DNA of 64,000 nt from Brevibacillus antibioticus. Its GTDB lineage: Bacteria > Bacillota > Bacilli > Brevibacillales > Brevibacillaceae. The DNA is taken from positions 3,188,501 to 3,252,500 of the forward strand of contig NZ_SZNK01000001.1 of the NCBI RefSeq assembly GCF_005217615.1. Reading direction: 5' to 3'. The translations under genes were made by a program, and so were the position numbers. This document shows, in pieces, positions 7,896 to 15,883 of this stretch. Position 1 is the first letter of the stretch; each line of letters starts with the position of its first letter. Under the pieces are notes generated by a model that was not told the DNA's origin, searched no databases, and saw only the letters and a program-made list of their open reading frames with translations.

Positions 7896-9809
7896 TTACT
7901 TCATTTCATTAATTTCAGCGCGGATTTTCTCTACAAACGCATCCACAATCATCGCGCCTTCATCGCCCACTCCGCGTTTGCGGACGGACAGTGTACCGTC
8001 AGCCACCTCTTTTTCGCCGATGACCAGCATGTACGGGATTTTTTCAACTTGTGCTTCACGGATTTTGTAGCCGATTTTCTCATTGCGGCCATCCAGTTCA
8101 ACACGAATGCCAGCTTGTTGAAGCTTTTCTCTTACTTGTTCTGCATATGGCATGTGCACTTCGCTGATGTTCATGATGCGTGCTTGGATAGGAGTCAGCC
8201 AAATCGGGAATGCACCTGCGTAGTGCTCGATCAAGATACCGATGAAGCGCTCCATGGAGCCGTACATCGCACGGTGCAAAACAACTGGACGATGCTTCTC
8301 GTTGTCTTGACCCACATACGTCAGGTCAAATTTCTCAGGCATTTGGAAGTCCAGTTGGATCGTTCCACATTGGTGACGGCGTTTCAGCGCGTCGGTAATT
8401 TGGAAGTCGATCTTCGGTCCGTAGAACGCACCGTCTCCATCTTTGATTTCATAGGCCATACCCAGCTCATCCAACACTGTTTTCAGAGAGGTTTCTGCTG
8501 CTTCCCACAGCTCATCAGAGCCCATGGAATCTTCCGGACGAGTGGACAGAGCCACACTGTATTCGAAGCCAAATACCTTGTAGATGCTGTCAATCAAAGT
8601 GATCATGCCTTTGATTTCGCCGGCGATCTGATCAGGGCGGACAAATACGTGCGCGTCATCCTGGCAGAAAGTACGCACCCGCAGCATTCCATTCAATGCC
8701 CCGGAGTACTCATGGCGGTGAACTTGCCCAAACTCAGAGTAACGGATCGGCAGGTCGCGGTAAGAATGCATCTCGTTTTTATAGATCAACATGTGACCTG
8801 GGCAGTTCATTGGCTTCAAGGCGTAAGTCGCGTTGTCTACTTCAGAGAAGTACATGTTCTCTTTGTAGTGATCCCAGTGACCGGATTCTTTCCAGAGACG
8901 CTCGTTCATGAGGAACGGAGAGCGCACTTCTGTGTATTGTGCCAATTGTTGCAGACGGCGGGAGAATTGCTCCAGCTCGTTACGAACAGTGAAGCCTTTT
9001 GGCAGGTAGAACGGCATACCTGGTGCTTCCTCGGAGAACATGAACAGGCCCAGTTCTTTACCCAATTTGCGGTGATCGCGCTTTTTCGCTTCTTCGATGA
9101 AGTGCAGATATTCATCCATGTCTGCTTTTTTCGGCCAAGCTGTACCGTACACGCGTTGCAGAACTTGGTTTTCTGCTTTTCCGCGCCAGTATGCACCTGC
9201 CACGCTCATCAGCTTGAATGCTTTGATGTAACCAGTAGACGGCAAGTGCGGACCACGACAGAGATCGAAAAATTCGCCTTGCTCATACAGCGTGATAGTC
9301 GCATCCTCTGGCAGGTCGCGAATCAGCTCCAGCTTCAGGTGATCGTTCAGTTCTTGAAAAATCGCAGTTGCTTCTTCGCGGCTTACGACTTTGCGGCGGA
9401 TCGGCAGGTCTTCCTTCACGATTTTTTCCATTTCTGCTTCAATTTTGCCCAGATCCTCTGGAGAAAGGGAAACCGGAATGTCCATGTCGTAGTAGAAGCC
9501 ATCTTCAATGACAGGACCGATACCGAATTTCACTTCTGTGCCGTAAATACGCTTTACCGCTTGAGCGAGCAAGTGAGCGGTACTGTGGCGGTATACTTCC
9601 AACCCGTCGGCAGAATCGAGGGTCACGATTTCAATCGCTGCGTCTTCTTCCAGAGCGGTGTACAGATCGACAACTTTGCCGTCTTTTTTACCAGCTACTG
9701 CCTTTTTCTTCAGGCTAGAACTAATGGAGCCTGCGATGTCTTCGATGGTAATCCCAGCGTCGTATTGACGAACGGCTCCATCTGGGAAAGTAACTTGAAT
9801 TTGTGCCAC
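7896..9809 (-). CDS. thrS: Threonyl-tRNA synthetase (GTG start)
   Basis: 637 aa, full length. Domains in order: TGS (about 1-62), second additional editing domain with HSTAHLLA and CRGPHLP metal-site motifs (about 65-240), class II catalytic core with motif 2 (FGQVHRHE region) and motif 3 (VVLHRAMYGSMERF), and anticodon-binding domain (about 540-637). The start codon is GTG at 9809-9807, with AGGAAGGAAG upstream. Controlled by a T-box leader (9850-10124), so expressed when tRNA-Thr is uncharged. Confidence 0.98.
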   Translation of the reverse strand: MAQIQVTFPDGAVRQYDAGITIEDIAGSISSSLKKKAVAGKKDGKVVDLYTALEEDAAIEIVTLDSADGLEVYRHSTAHLLAQAVKRIYGTEVKFGIGPVIEDGFYYDMDIPVSLSPEDLGKIEAEMEKIVKEDLPIRRKVVSREEATAIFQELNDHLKLELIRDLPEDATITLYEQGEFFDLCRGPHLPSTGYIKAFKLMSVAGAYWRGKAENQVLQRVYGTAWPKKADMDEYLHFIEEAKKRDHRKLGKELGLFMFSEEAPGMPFYLPKGFTVRNELEQFSRRLQQLAQYTEVRSPFLMNERLWKESGHWDHYKENMYFSEVDNATYALKPMNCPGHMLIYKNEMHSYRDLPIRYSEFGQVHRHEYSGALNGMLRVRTFCQDDAHVFVRPDQIAGEIKGMITLIDSIYKVFGFEYSVALSTRPEDSMGSDELWEAAETSLKTVLDELGMAYEIKDGDGAFYGPKIDFQITDALKRRHQCGTIQLDFQMPEKFDLTYVGQDNEKHRPVVLHRAMYGSMERFIGILIEHYAGAFPIWLTPIQARIMNISEVHMPYAEQVREKLQQAGIRVELDGRNEKIGYKIREAQVEKIPYMLVIGEKEVADGTLSVRKRGVGDEGAMIVDAFVEKIRAEINEMK

Positions 9810-9849
9810 TGAGGATTCTTCCTTCCTGTATCTGGATTGTTTAGAGAAA

Positions 9850-10124
9850 ATAAAAAAACACTCATCCCCAAAAAGGGACGAGTGTGTTCTCGCGGTACCA
9901 CCCTACTTCAAGTCTGTTCATAAAAACAGACTCCTCATTCCATGTAACGGTATTTAACCGGCATACCGATAGTAAAAGCCTACGCTTCGTTCCCGGTAGC
10001 TACTCGAAGGTGGTAGATCAATAACAGTTCGCAGCGAGCTTCCAGCCTGTGGCCCGCCTCTCTAGAGCGTCCTTACTATTGTCCGTGTCCTTCTCATCGT
10101 ATTTATAAGCGATGTAAAGTTGTT
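9850..10124 (-). promoter_or_regulatory. T-box riboswitch of thrS
   Basis: The T-box sequence AGGGTGGTACCGCG is at 9906-9893 (minus strand). It is followed by the terminator CACTCGTCCC / GGGGATGAGTG with T run at about 9880-9850. Stem I region includes GGCTGGAAGC and a candidate specifier ACC (Thr) at 10014-10012, followed by ACCTTCGAGTAG as in other T-boxes. Uncharged tRNA-Thr would pair with the T-box and prevent termination. Confidence 0.92.
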
Positions 10125-10130
10125 GTTGCT

Positions 10131-10160
10131 ATTATAGTTTAGAGGGATTATTCCCGTCAA
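10131..10160 (-). promoter_or_regulatory. Promoter of the thrS T-box transcript
   Basis: -35 TTGACG (10160-10155), 18-base spacer, perfect -10 TATAAT (10136-10131). It overlaps the last codons of the upstream YtxC-like gene. Confidence 0.85.
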
Positions 10161-11052
10161 GTACACGTCGCTCGGATAGGCAAAGCGAACAAGAGTGGCA
10201 AGTAATGAGCCGACCGTCAAAAATACTGCGGATCGTCTGTACAAGGCCAGGCTTTTCCGAAGCCATATGGAGCACGATACTCTCAGGTGCCAGTGTAACC
10301 AAAGCACTGACCAAATAATCCTCGTCCCTGCATTTTTGTTCGTCCATGTTCAGAACAGTATCTAACTGTTCAAGCCAAAGACGATCCCCTTTTTTATCAT
10401 AAAGATGGAAAGGTTTGTCCACACTAGGAACGACATGAACGACCTCCTGCTTGGTTTCCTGTACAGCAATAAAATAGCGCAACAGCTCGACAAACTCTTC
10501 ATATTGCTTGTCTTCCAGATATTCATCAATACCCGTTTCCACGAGTTCGAACAGCTCGTTCCAATGCTCCTGCAATCGAAACCGGACGAAGCCTAAGACG
10601 TTGATCGTTCTCTCCCATTCCAGATAGGTGAAAACTTTGCGATATACGTTTGCCTTGCGTGTCGTAGCCGTTAACAGTTCCCCGCCATCTGGCTCGACTT
10701 CTTGGCACATGCGTTGAATATAAGGAAAAATCTCTACCCACTCGGTTTCCATCTGTTCGGCAGCGAGTAAGTCTGCGGCCATTTCTTCCATGATGTTCGG
10801 TTCCTTCACCTGAATGACCCATTCGGCTAATGTAAGAGCAACGAAGGCTCTTGCCCAATCGATGGTCTGCGCGTCATACTCGGTCTCACACCAGCTTTGA
10901 AAGTAGAACAAGAGGTATCCATTCTCTTCTTGCTCCCTGTATGTAATGCGCACCGGTGCAGTGTTGACCCGCTCCGTCATCTCATTTACGATAGCCCGAT
11001 ACGTGTCACAATGCTCAGGGACATTCTCCAGCAATACGCGAAACGTCTGCAT
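10132..11052 (-). CDS. ytxC: YtxC-like putative sporulation protein
   Basis: About 306 aa, cytosolic, acidic, helical, with a CHSCSLC cysteine cluster near the C-terminus that is often seen in this family (LITCHSCSLC). In Bacillus the YtxC gene lies next to thrS, as here. Its role is poorly known; the name as sporulation protein comes from family annotation. GGGGGG precedes two ATGs (11058 and 11052); the second has the better spacing (6 bases). The thrS promoter lies in the 3' end of this gene. Confidence 0.8.
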   Translation of the reverse strand: MQTFRVLLENVPEHCDTYRAIVNEMTERVNTAPVRITYREQEENGYLLFYFQSWCETEYDAQTIDWARAFVALTLAEWVIQVKEPNIMEEMAADLLAAEQMETEWVEIFPYIQRMCQEVEPDGGELLTATTRKANVYRKVFTYLEWERTINVLGFVRFRLQEHWNELFELVETGIDEYLEDKQYEEFVELLRYFIAVQETKQEVVHVVPSVDKPFHLYDKKGDRLWLEQLDTVLNMDEQKCRDEDYLVSALVTLAPESIVLHMASEKPGLVQTIRSIFDGRLITCHSCSLCLSERRVLDGNNPSKL

Positions 11053-11162
11053 AACCATCCCCCCAACCCGCCATTGTAGTTACAGTATATGTCCCGTCAG
11101 GAGCGATATACTTTTAAACGGTTGGAAACTCAGGGAAGGTTGCAGGTAAAAAGTTCCTAATT

Positions 11163-11224
11163 AAAAACCAAAACGCTTCCCTGCCGGTTTCCTTTTGATA
11201 GGAAGGGCAGAGAAGCGTTTTTTG
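11163..11224 (-). terminator. mqnC terminator
   Basis: Minus strand: AAAACGCTTCTCTGCCC pairs with GGCAGGGAAGCGTTTT around a 20-base loop that itself folds (CTTCC / GGAAA); followed by T-rich sequence. Confidence 0.75.
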
Positions 11225-11229
11225 TTTTT

Positions 11230-12336
11230 TTAGTTCTGCATGACAAAATCACGTTCTGCCATCTCGCCGTCTTTGAAAACGCGCAGAATGTCATACTGTG
11301 TGTTGCGCTGTGCAGGGATTTTGCCTGCGCCGCGAATGAGCTCCAAAATTTGGTTCGTGTTGACCTTGTACGTACATGCCGCTGCGGAAACAACGTTTTC
11401 TTCCATCATCGTTTGGCCGAAATCATTCGCTCCGTACGATAGAGAAAGCTGACCGTAATGCGGGCCCATCGTCACCCAGGAAGATTGGAAGTTTTTGATA
11501 TTATCCAGCATCAGGCGACTGATTGCCAGTGTTTTCAAGTATTCCTCTGGCGTGTTGTTGACAGCCTTCATATTCGTGTTGTCCGGCTGGAAGGTCCAAA
11601 CGATAAACGCTTTGAAGCCCCCTGTTTCATCCTGTGCATCGCGGATACGCAACAGAGAAAGCACGCGCTCCTCCATCTCTTCCCCAAAACCAATAACCAT
11701 GGTAGCAGTACCAGGCAAGCCTGCACGGTGTGCTGCTTTTTGGGTATCGATCCAATGAGTCCAAGAGCCCTTCAATCGGGAAATCTTCTGACGTGTACGA
11801 TCATCGAGGATTTCGCCACCCGCTCCCGGCAAGGAATCGAGACCCGCTGCCTTTAGCTCTTTCAGCACTTCCTCAACAGACATGTTGGAAACTTCCGCGA
11901 TTTTCATCACTTCGGCTACAGATAGAGAGTGCATCGTAATCTGCGGGAAGCGCTCCTTGATCTCGCGCAAGAGGTCGGTGTAATAATCCAGTTTCAGATC
12001 CGGATTCGTGCCGCCTTGCATCAAAATTTCCGTACCGCCAACGTCCACGGTCTCCTGAATTTTTTGGAAAATCGTTTCTTTTGGGAGAACATATCCTTCA
12101 GAAGAGCCTGGGCGACGGTAAAAGGCGCAAAAACGGCAGTACGTGTCACATACGTTCGTGTAATTGACGTTGCGACTGATGACAAAGGTCGTAATCGGTT
12201 CTGGATGATGCTTTTGCATAACCAGATTGGCGTAATGTCCGATCTTTTCGATTTCATTGCTCGCAAACAAAGCCAGACCGTCTTCTAGACCCAGTCGTTC
12301 ACCTGCGAGAGCACGTTCCAATATAGAATCGATCAT
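11230..12336 (-). CDS. mqnC: Dehypoxanthine futalosine cyclase MqnC
   Basis: 368 aa radical-SAM enzyme forming cyclic dehypoxanthinyl futalosine in the futalosine route to menaquinone. Fe-S cluster motif CDTYCRFCAF (about 65-74), the MQGGTNP and PGAGGEILDD segments and GFGE-EMEERV region are typical of MqnC rather than of CofH or ThiH. The start at 12336 is chosen since AAGGAGTGATCCTT precedes it with standard spacing; the open frame extends 33 codons further without family similarity. The other mqn genes are not in the window. Confidence 0.9.
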   Translation of the reverse strand: MIDSILERALAGERLGLEDGLALFASNEIEKIGHYANLVMQKHHPEPITTFVISRNVNYTNVCDTYCRFCAFYRRPGSSEGYVLPKETIFQKIQETVDVGGTEILMQGGTNPDLKLDYYTDLLREIKERFPQITMHSLSVAEVMKIAEVSNMSVEEVLKELKAAGLDSLPGAGGEILDDRTRQKISRLKGSWTHWIDTQKAAHRAGLPGTATMVIGFGEEMEERVLSLLRIRDAQDETGGFKAFIVWTFQPDNTNMKAVNNTPEEYLKTLAISRLMLDNIKNFQSSWVTMGPHYGQLSLSYGANDFGQTMMEENVVSAAACTYKVNTNQILELIRGAGKIPAQRNTQYDILRVFKDGEMAERDFVMQN

Positions 12337-12440
12337 AAGGATCACTCCTTGTACCATACGTAAATTCCATCCCACATCATAACACAATACTGGGACATCG
12401 GCTATAGCCCGAGGTGCTGGCAGATACACTACCATACGCG

Positions 12441-12465
12441 AAAAAACCCTGCAAGAGACAGGGCT
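12441..12465 (-). terminator. Small-gene terminator upstream of mqnC
   Basis: CCCTG / CAGGG short stem on the minus strand followed by six T, 18 bases after the stop codon at 12483. Confidence 0.65.
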
Positions 12466-12482
12466 TGGAATCGCAATGATTC

Positions 12483-12707
12483 TTATTCTTCTTCATATCC
12501 GATCTGTTCGTACACTTCTGGCTCCCAGTAAATCACGCTTTGCGCGAGTGGCAAATTTGTTTCGCGGGCTCCGTTTGGTTTGCCATTAAAATAGATGATT
12601 TCTGTTATGGATACCCGATCACCACGTACGTCAATTTCCCCTGATAATTGCAAGTTCGTCCCGTTTGGTGCATAGAAAACGACTTTTCCCGAACCCAATG
12701 TTTTCAT
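12483..12707 (-). CDS. Conserved-looking small protein, function unknown (74 aa)
   Basis: Starts at the ATG (12707-12705) because GGGAGGAACCA precedes it; the open frame is longer but upstream codons lack a ribosome site. Soluble, beta-rich in appearance (KVVFYAPNGTNLQLSGEIDV), no cysteines, acidic C-terminus (YEEE). It has its own terminator. I do not recognise the family; no link to neighbours can be drawn. Confidence 0.7.
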   Translation of the reverse strand: MKTLGSGKVVFYAPNGTNLQLSGEIDVRGDRVSITEIIYFNGKPNGARETNLPLAQSVIYWEPEVYEQIGYEEE

Positions 12708-12835
12708 TGGTTCCTCCCATGATGTTTGTCCTGTTTCCCTACATTTTAGTGGATAATCTTTCCTAGCGTCAATGAAAAACAAGGACTTCATTACCAATAT
12801 TCGACCTAAGATTAGCTCATTGGACCACTCATTTT

Positions 12836-13336
12836 TTATTTTGAAACCGACTGCGTAACTTGATGATGATTCCGATTAAAATATATTTTCGATTGTTTGT
12901 TGTGGGTCACGACCAAAAGAAGGGTTATATACAAGATGGCGATCAAGAAAGCTCCATTGCTTATATCCAGTAAAATCGCCAAACTTATGCAGACAATCGA
13001 CGATTTTAGTAACCTCATCTGTATGAAGATGAACAACAAAGTGGTGATGATTAGTGGAAACATTAACCTTCCTTGCCATCTTCCTAACACGTAGCTTTGA
13101 TCTAACATATCTTCTGGCATCGTCACCACGTTGAAAACCATTTTACTGGCCCAATGGCTCAAATTCATCGGATCTGCCTGTGAAACCACAAAATAGAGGC
13201 CTCCCAATACGATGACTTGCAACAGCATAAACCCTTGAATGACTTTGATCGATAATGGCATTTTCATTTCATAAATATTCCTTTCTTCATGACATTCCAC
13301 ACACTTGTAATCGGGGTATTTTGGAAACTGGTTCAT
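12836..13336 (-). CDS. Membrane protein with N-terminal CxxC, function unknown
   Basis: 166 aa. N-terminal cytosolic stretch has CVEC and nearby H/E residues that could bind a metal; then hydrophobic segments at about 30-51, 93-107 and 111-141, and a basic C-terminus. No good ribosome binding site stands before the first ATG; the ATG at codon 24, preceded by AAAGGAAT, is an alternative start that would remove the CxxC. Translation from the first ATG is therefore a judgement. Family not recognised. Confidence 0.5.
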   Translation of the reverse strand: MNQFPKYPDYKCVECHEERNIYEMKMPLSIKVIQGFMLLQVIVLGGLYFVVSQADPMNLSHWASKMVFNVVTMPEDMLDQSYVLGRWQGRLMFPLIITTLLFIFIQMRLLKSSIVCISLAILLDISNGAFLIAILYITLLLVVTHNKQSKIYFNRNHHQVTQSVSK

Positions 13337-13397
13337 AGGCCAATCATCCTATTCCCTGATTTTCCCCCCAGCATCTAACTTCAGTTGTGGTCTTTCT

Positions 13398-13427
13398 TTG
13401 GACAAACTGACATAAGATGGCTACAAT
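13398..13427 (+). promoter_or_regulatory. Promoter of the DedA-like gene
   Basis: -35 TTGGAC (13398-13403), 18-base spacer, -10 TACAAT (13422-13427), 26 bases before the start codon. Confidence 0.7.
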
Positions 13428-13453
13428 AGAAAAAACCCAGTAAGGAGATGCTC

Positions 13454-14020
13454 ATGCTCGAACATATCACACAGCTATTCATGCAATATGGGATGTGGGG
13501 ACTCGCGGCCATGGCATTTTTGGACTCATTTATTAGTCCAATTCCTCCGTTTTTTATGCAAATTGCGATGAGTCTGCTCGATCCAGGCTCAGCGATTCAG
13601 TTTGCGACAGTAGCCTTTACTGCTTCCGTCCTCGGCGCTCCCATCGGATTTTTATTGGGGAGATGGCTGGGAAAACCACTTTTGCACAAGATTCTCCCTG
13701 AAAAATGGGTGATCGTAGCGACGGAAAAATTCGAAAAAAACGGGGATGCTGCGGTACTAATCGGAGCCTTTACCCCCATTCCTTTCAAGGTTTTCACTGT
13801 GCTCTCTGGTGTATTTAATTACTCACTGACCAAGCTCATGTTTTATGCGATCATCGGGCGGGGATTGAAGTTTTTCTTGATTGGCACCTTGTTTTATTTA
13901 TACGGAAAACACGCAAAGGTTCTAATCGATGAATACTTTGAGATCACGCTGTTGGCGGTAGCAACAGTGGTTGCCGCGATCTGGTTTATTTGGAGCATTC
14001 GCCGCAAGCGGTATGCGTAA
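13454..14020 (+). CDS. DedA/VTT-domain membrane protein (YqaA-like)
   Basis: 188 aa integral membrane protein of the SNARE-associated/DedA superfamily, whose members act in lipid scrambling and membrane homeostasis. The re-entrant signature is visible: DSFISPIPPFFMQIAM at 24-39, GAP-GFLLGRWLGKP, the second half GAFTPIPFKVFTVLSGVF and the glycine-arginine IGRGLKFFLIG. The start is the second ATG (13454), 7 bases after AAGGAG; the first ATG at 13448 touches the ribosome site. C-terminal membrane segment followed by a basic tail (RRKRYA). Confidence 0.9.
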   Translation: MLEHITQLFMQYGMWGLAAMAFLDSFISPIPPFFMQIAMSLLDPGSAIQFATVAFTASVLGAPIGFLLGRWLGKPLLHKILPEKWVIVATEKFEKNGDAAVLIGAFTPIPFKVFTVLSGVFNYSLTKLMFYAIIGRGLKFFLIGTLFYLYGKHAKVLIDEYFEITLLAVATVVAAIWFIWSIRRKRYA

Positions 14021-14021
14021 A

Positions 14022-14073
14022 AATCAAAAGCGCCCGAGCCACCTCAACAAGTGGACAAAGGCGCTTTTTGATT
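14022..14073. terminator. Bidirectional terminator between convergent genes
   Basis: AATCAAAAGCGCC pairs with GGCGCTTTTTGATT, with an inner CCAC/GTGG; both strands end in T-rich runs. It serves the DedA-like gene and the acyl-CoA dehydrogenase, whose stop codon is inside the right arm. Confidence 0.85.
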
Positions 14074-15883
14074 ATCGGGTCGGAACAATTGCGGACTGTC
14101 GGGCCCACTCTTCTACGCTGATTGACTGGTACTCCACCAGTTGAGTGAAGAACTTTACATCCAGCAAAGAATCGGCTTGAATCCCCCGCTTTTCTGGCGA
14201 ATGAAAATGTTTTTCCGCATACAGCCTTGCCAAAATGTATTTGCGTGCATTTCCCTCACGTGTCACCTGATCCTCTGCTTCACTGACGATGCATGACAAA
14301 GTGTACAAATCTACCATATGTTCCGCGAGCGTTTTTAATTTGTACATTACATAATCGTGGGTCTGTTTCATGAGATAGGCGATATTTTCCTCCAGGATAG
14401 CCAGTTCTGTCCGAATCAGTTCGGCGTACGGCTGTGAAAAGGCATGCTTCCAACCAGCTATGCGCTCCCGAAGCAATCTGCAAAACACTTCGTGGCTATT
14501 TTCTTTTTGCATCACACGCAAAATATCGAGTGCCAGTATATTCGAGGTGCCTTCCCATACGGTCAAAACTTGCGCATCACGCAACAGACGCGGCGTCACG
14601 TATTCCTCGATATAGCCGTTACCGCCATGAATTTCAATCGCGGTATGGGTCGATTCGACCGCCTCTTCCCCTGTACGGAATTTCAGCAAAGGAATCAATA
14701 GGCGAGCAAGCGCGTTATCCTCTTTGCTAGCGGAATGAGACTGCAAGCGATCATAAACAGCAATCATATCAAACACCGCACCTGTGCTTACCTCTGTATC
14801 CAATAAGAGGCTCACCAGCATTTCTTTTACCATCGGGTACTGATCGATCGGCTTCCCAAATGCACGACGTTGCTCGGCATAATACCTCGCTTCGTAAAAA
14901 GCTCGACGCATGATCCCAATCGAAGCAATCGCGTTGCAAATGCGAGAGAGGTTCAGGGCTTCTGCCATGTACTTGAATCCATTCTGAGGCTCCCCAATCA
15001 AATAGCCCTCTGCCCCGTTCAACAGTATCTCCGCAGATGGTACGGCGTTGACGCCCAGCTTATCTTTCAGGCGGCGGACCTGGATATGATTGCGTTCGTT
15101 ATCAGGCTTTATCCAAGGCACCAAAAACAGTCCGAGCCCTTTTGTCCCCGGTTTGTCCTCATCGATTCTCGCCAAAACAGTCGCAACAAATGCTCCAGCA
15201 TTGCTCGCAAAAAACTTTTCTCCCGTCAATCGGTATACACCCGGTCGACCTGCTACTGGCTCTGCTACAGTCAAATTCGCACCGACATCCGAACCGCCCT
15301 GTCTCTCCGTCAGCCAAGTAGCTCCTTCATACAAGGAAGTGCGATCACGAGAGGTCAGTCCTGTCAGGTACTGCTCCTTTTGTTCTTCGCTGCCATACCG
15401 ATCAATTAAATAAGCGGCTGACATCGACAAGGTGACAGGGCAATAGAAGCCCGGCTCAGACTGGCTCACGAGATAGCCCATGAAAAAGGAATAGCTGTAC
15501 GGCGCTTTTCTCCCCAACTCAGGGATGTCTTGATACAAATAGCTGACGATGCCTGCTCCGTAAACCTCTGCTACGGTTTCCTTGTAGCCTTCGTTGGTAA
15601 TAATCTCGGAAATATCCTCACCCAACCGATTGTACTTGCGCAATCTCGGCCTTCCTTCTCTGTCTGTATAGGCGGCACGCTCATCGATGGGTCCTGCCAC
15701 TTGCGCTCCTAGCCAGCTCAACTGCTGTTTGGCCCATTCATGCATAGAAGCAGGGAGATAACGTTCCAGCAAGTAATTGAGGTTGGGATCTCTTTTGAAA
15801 AAGTTTTGTTCCTGTGGCGTACGAGGGTGCGGGATGTTGTCGCTGTAAGTTCGCTGATCGATGCTTGTTTGCAAATCACTCAT
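14072..15883 (-). CDS. Acyl-CoA dehydrogenase, AidB-like subgroup
   Basis: 603 aa flavoprotein, longer than standard acyl-CoA dehydrogenases (about 380-400 aa), as in the AidB-type subgroup. Visible: the substrate/FAD segment WLTERQGGSDVGAN, KFFASNAG, the arginine segment RRAFGKPIDQYPMVKEML, IEIHGGNGYIEEY and RDAQVLTVWEGTSNIL. The extra C-terminal helical part is about 150 residues. The stop of the upstream ligase overlaps its ATG by 4 bases (ATGA), showing translational coupling. It is the third gene of the MerR-ligase-dehydrogenase operon and probably oxidises the acyl-CoA made by the ligase. Confidence 0.9.
   Translation of the reverse strand: MSDLQTSIDQRTYSDNIPHPRTPQEQNFFKRDPNLNYLLERYLPASMHEWAKQQLSWLGAQVAGPIDERAAYTDREGRPRLRKYNRLGEDISEIITNEGYKETVAEVYGAGIVSYLYQDIPELGRKAPYSYSFFMGYLVSQSEPGFYCPVTLSMSAAYLIDRYGSEEQKEQYLTGLTSRDRTSLYEGATWLTERQGGSDVGANLTVAEPVAGRPGVYRLTGEKFFASNAGAFVATVLARIDEDKPGTKGLGLFLVPWIKPDNERNHIQVRRLKDKLGVNAVPSAEILLNGAEGYLIGEPQNGFKYMAEALNLSRICNAIASIGIMRRAFYEARYYAEQRRAFGKPIDQYPMVKEMLVSLLLDTEVSTGAVFDMIAVYDRLQSHSASKEDNALARLLIPLLKFRTGEEAVESTHTAIEIHGGNGYIEEYVTPRLLRDAQVLTVWEGTSNILALDILRVMQKENSHEVFCRLLRERIAGWKHAFSQPYAELIRTELAILEENIAYLMKQTHDYVMYKLKTLAEHMVDLYTLSCIVSEAEDQVTREGNARKYILARLYAEKHFHSPEKRGIQADSLLDVKFFTQLVEYQSISVEEWARQSAIVPTR

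Noticed and set aside
8049-9812. 587-codon open frame on the plus strand
   Set aside because: It is the antisense shadow of thrS, which has full domains, T-box and terminator; the shadow has no ribosome site or family resemblance.
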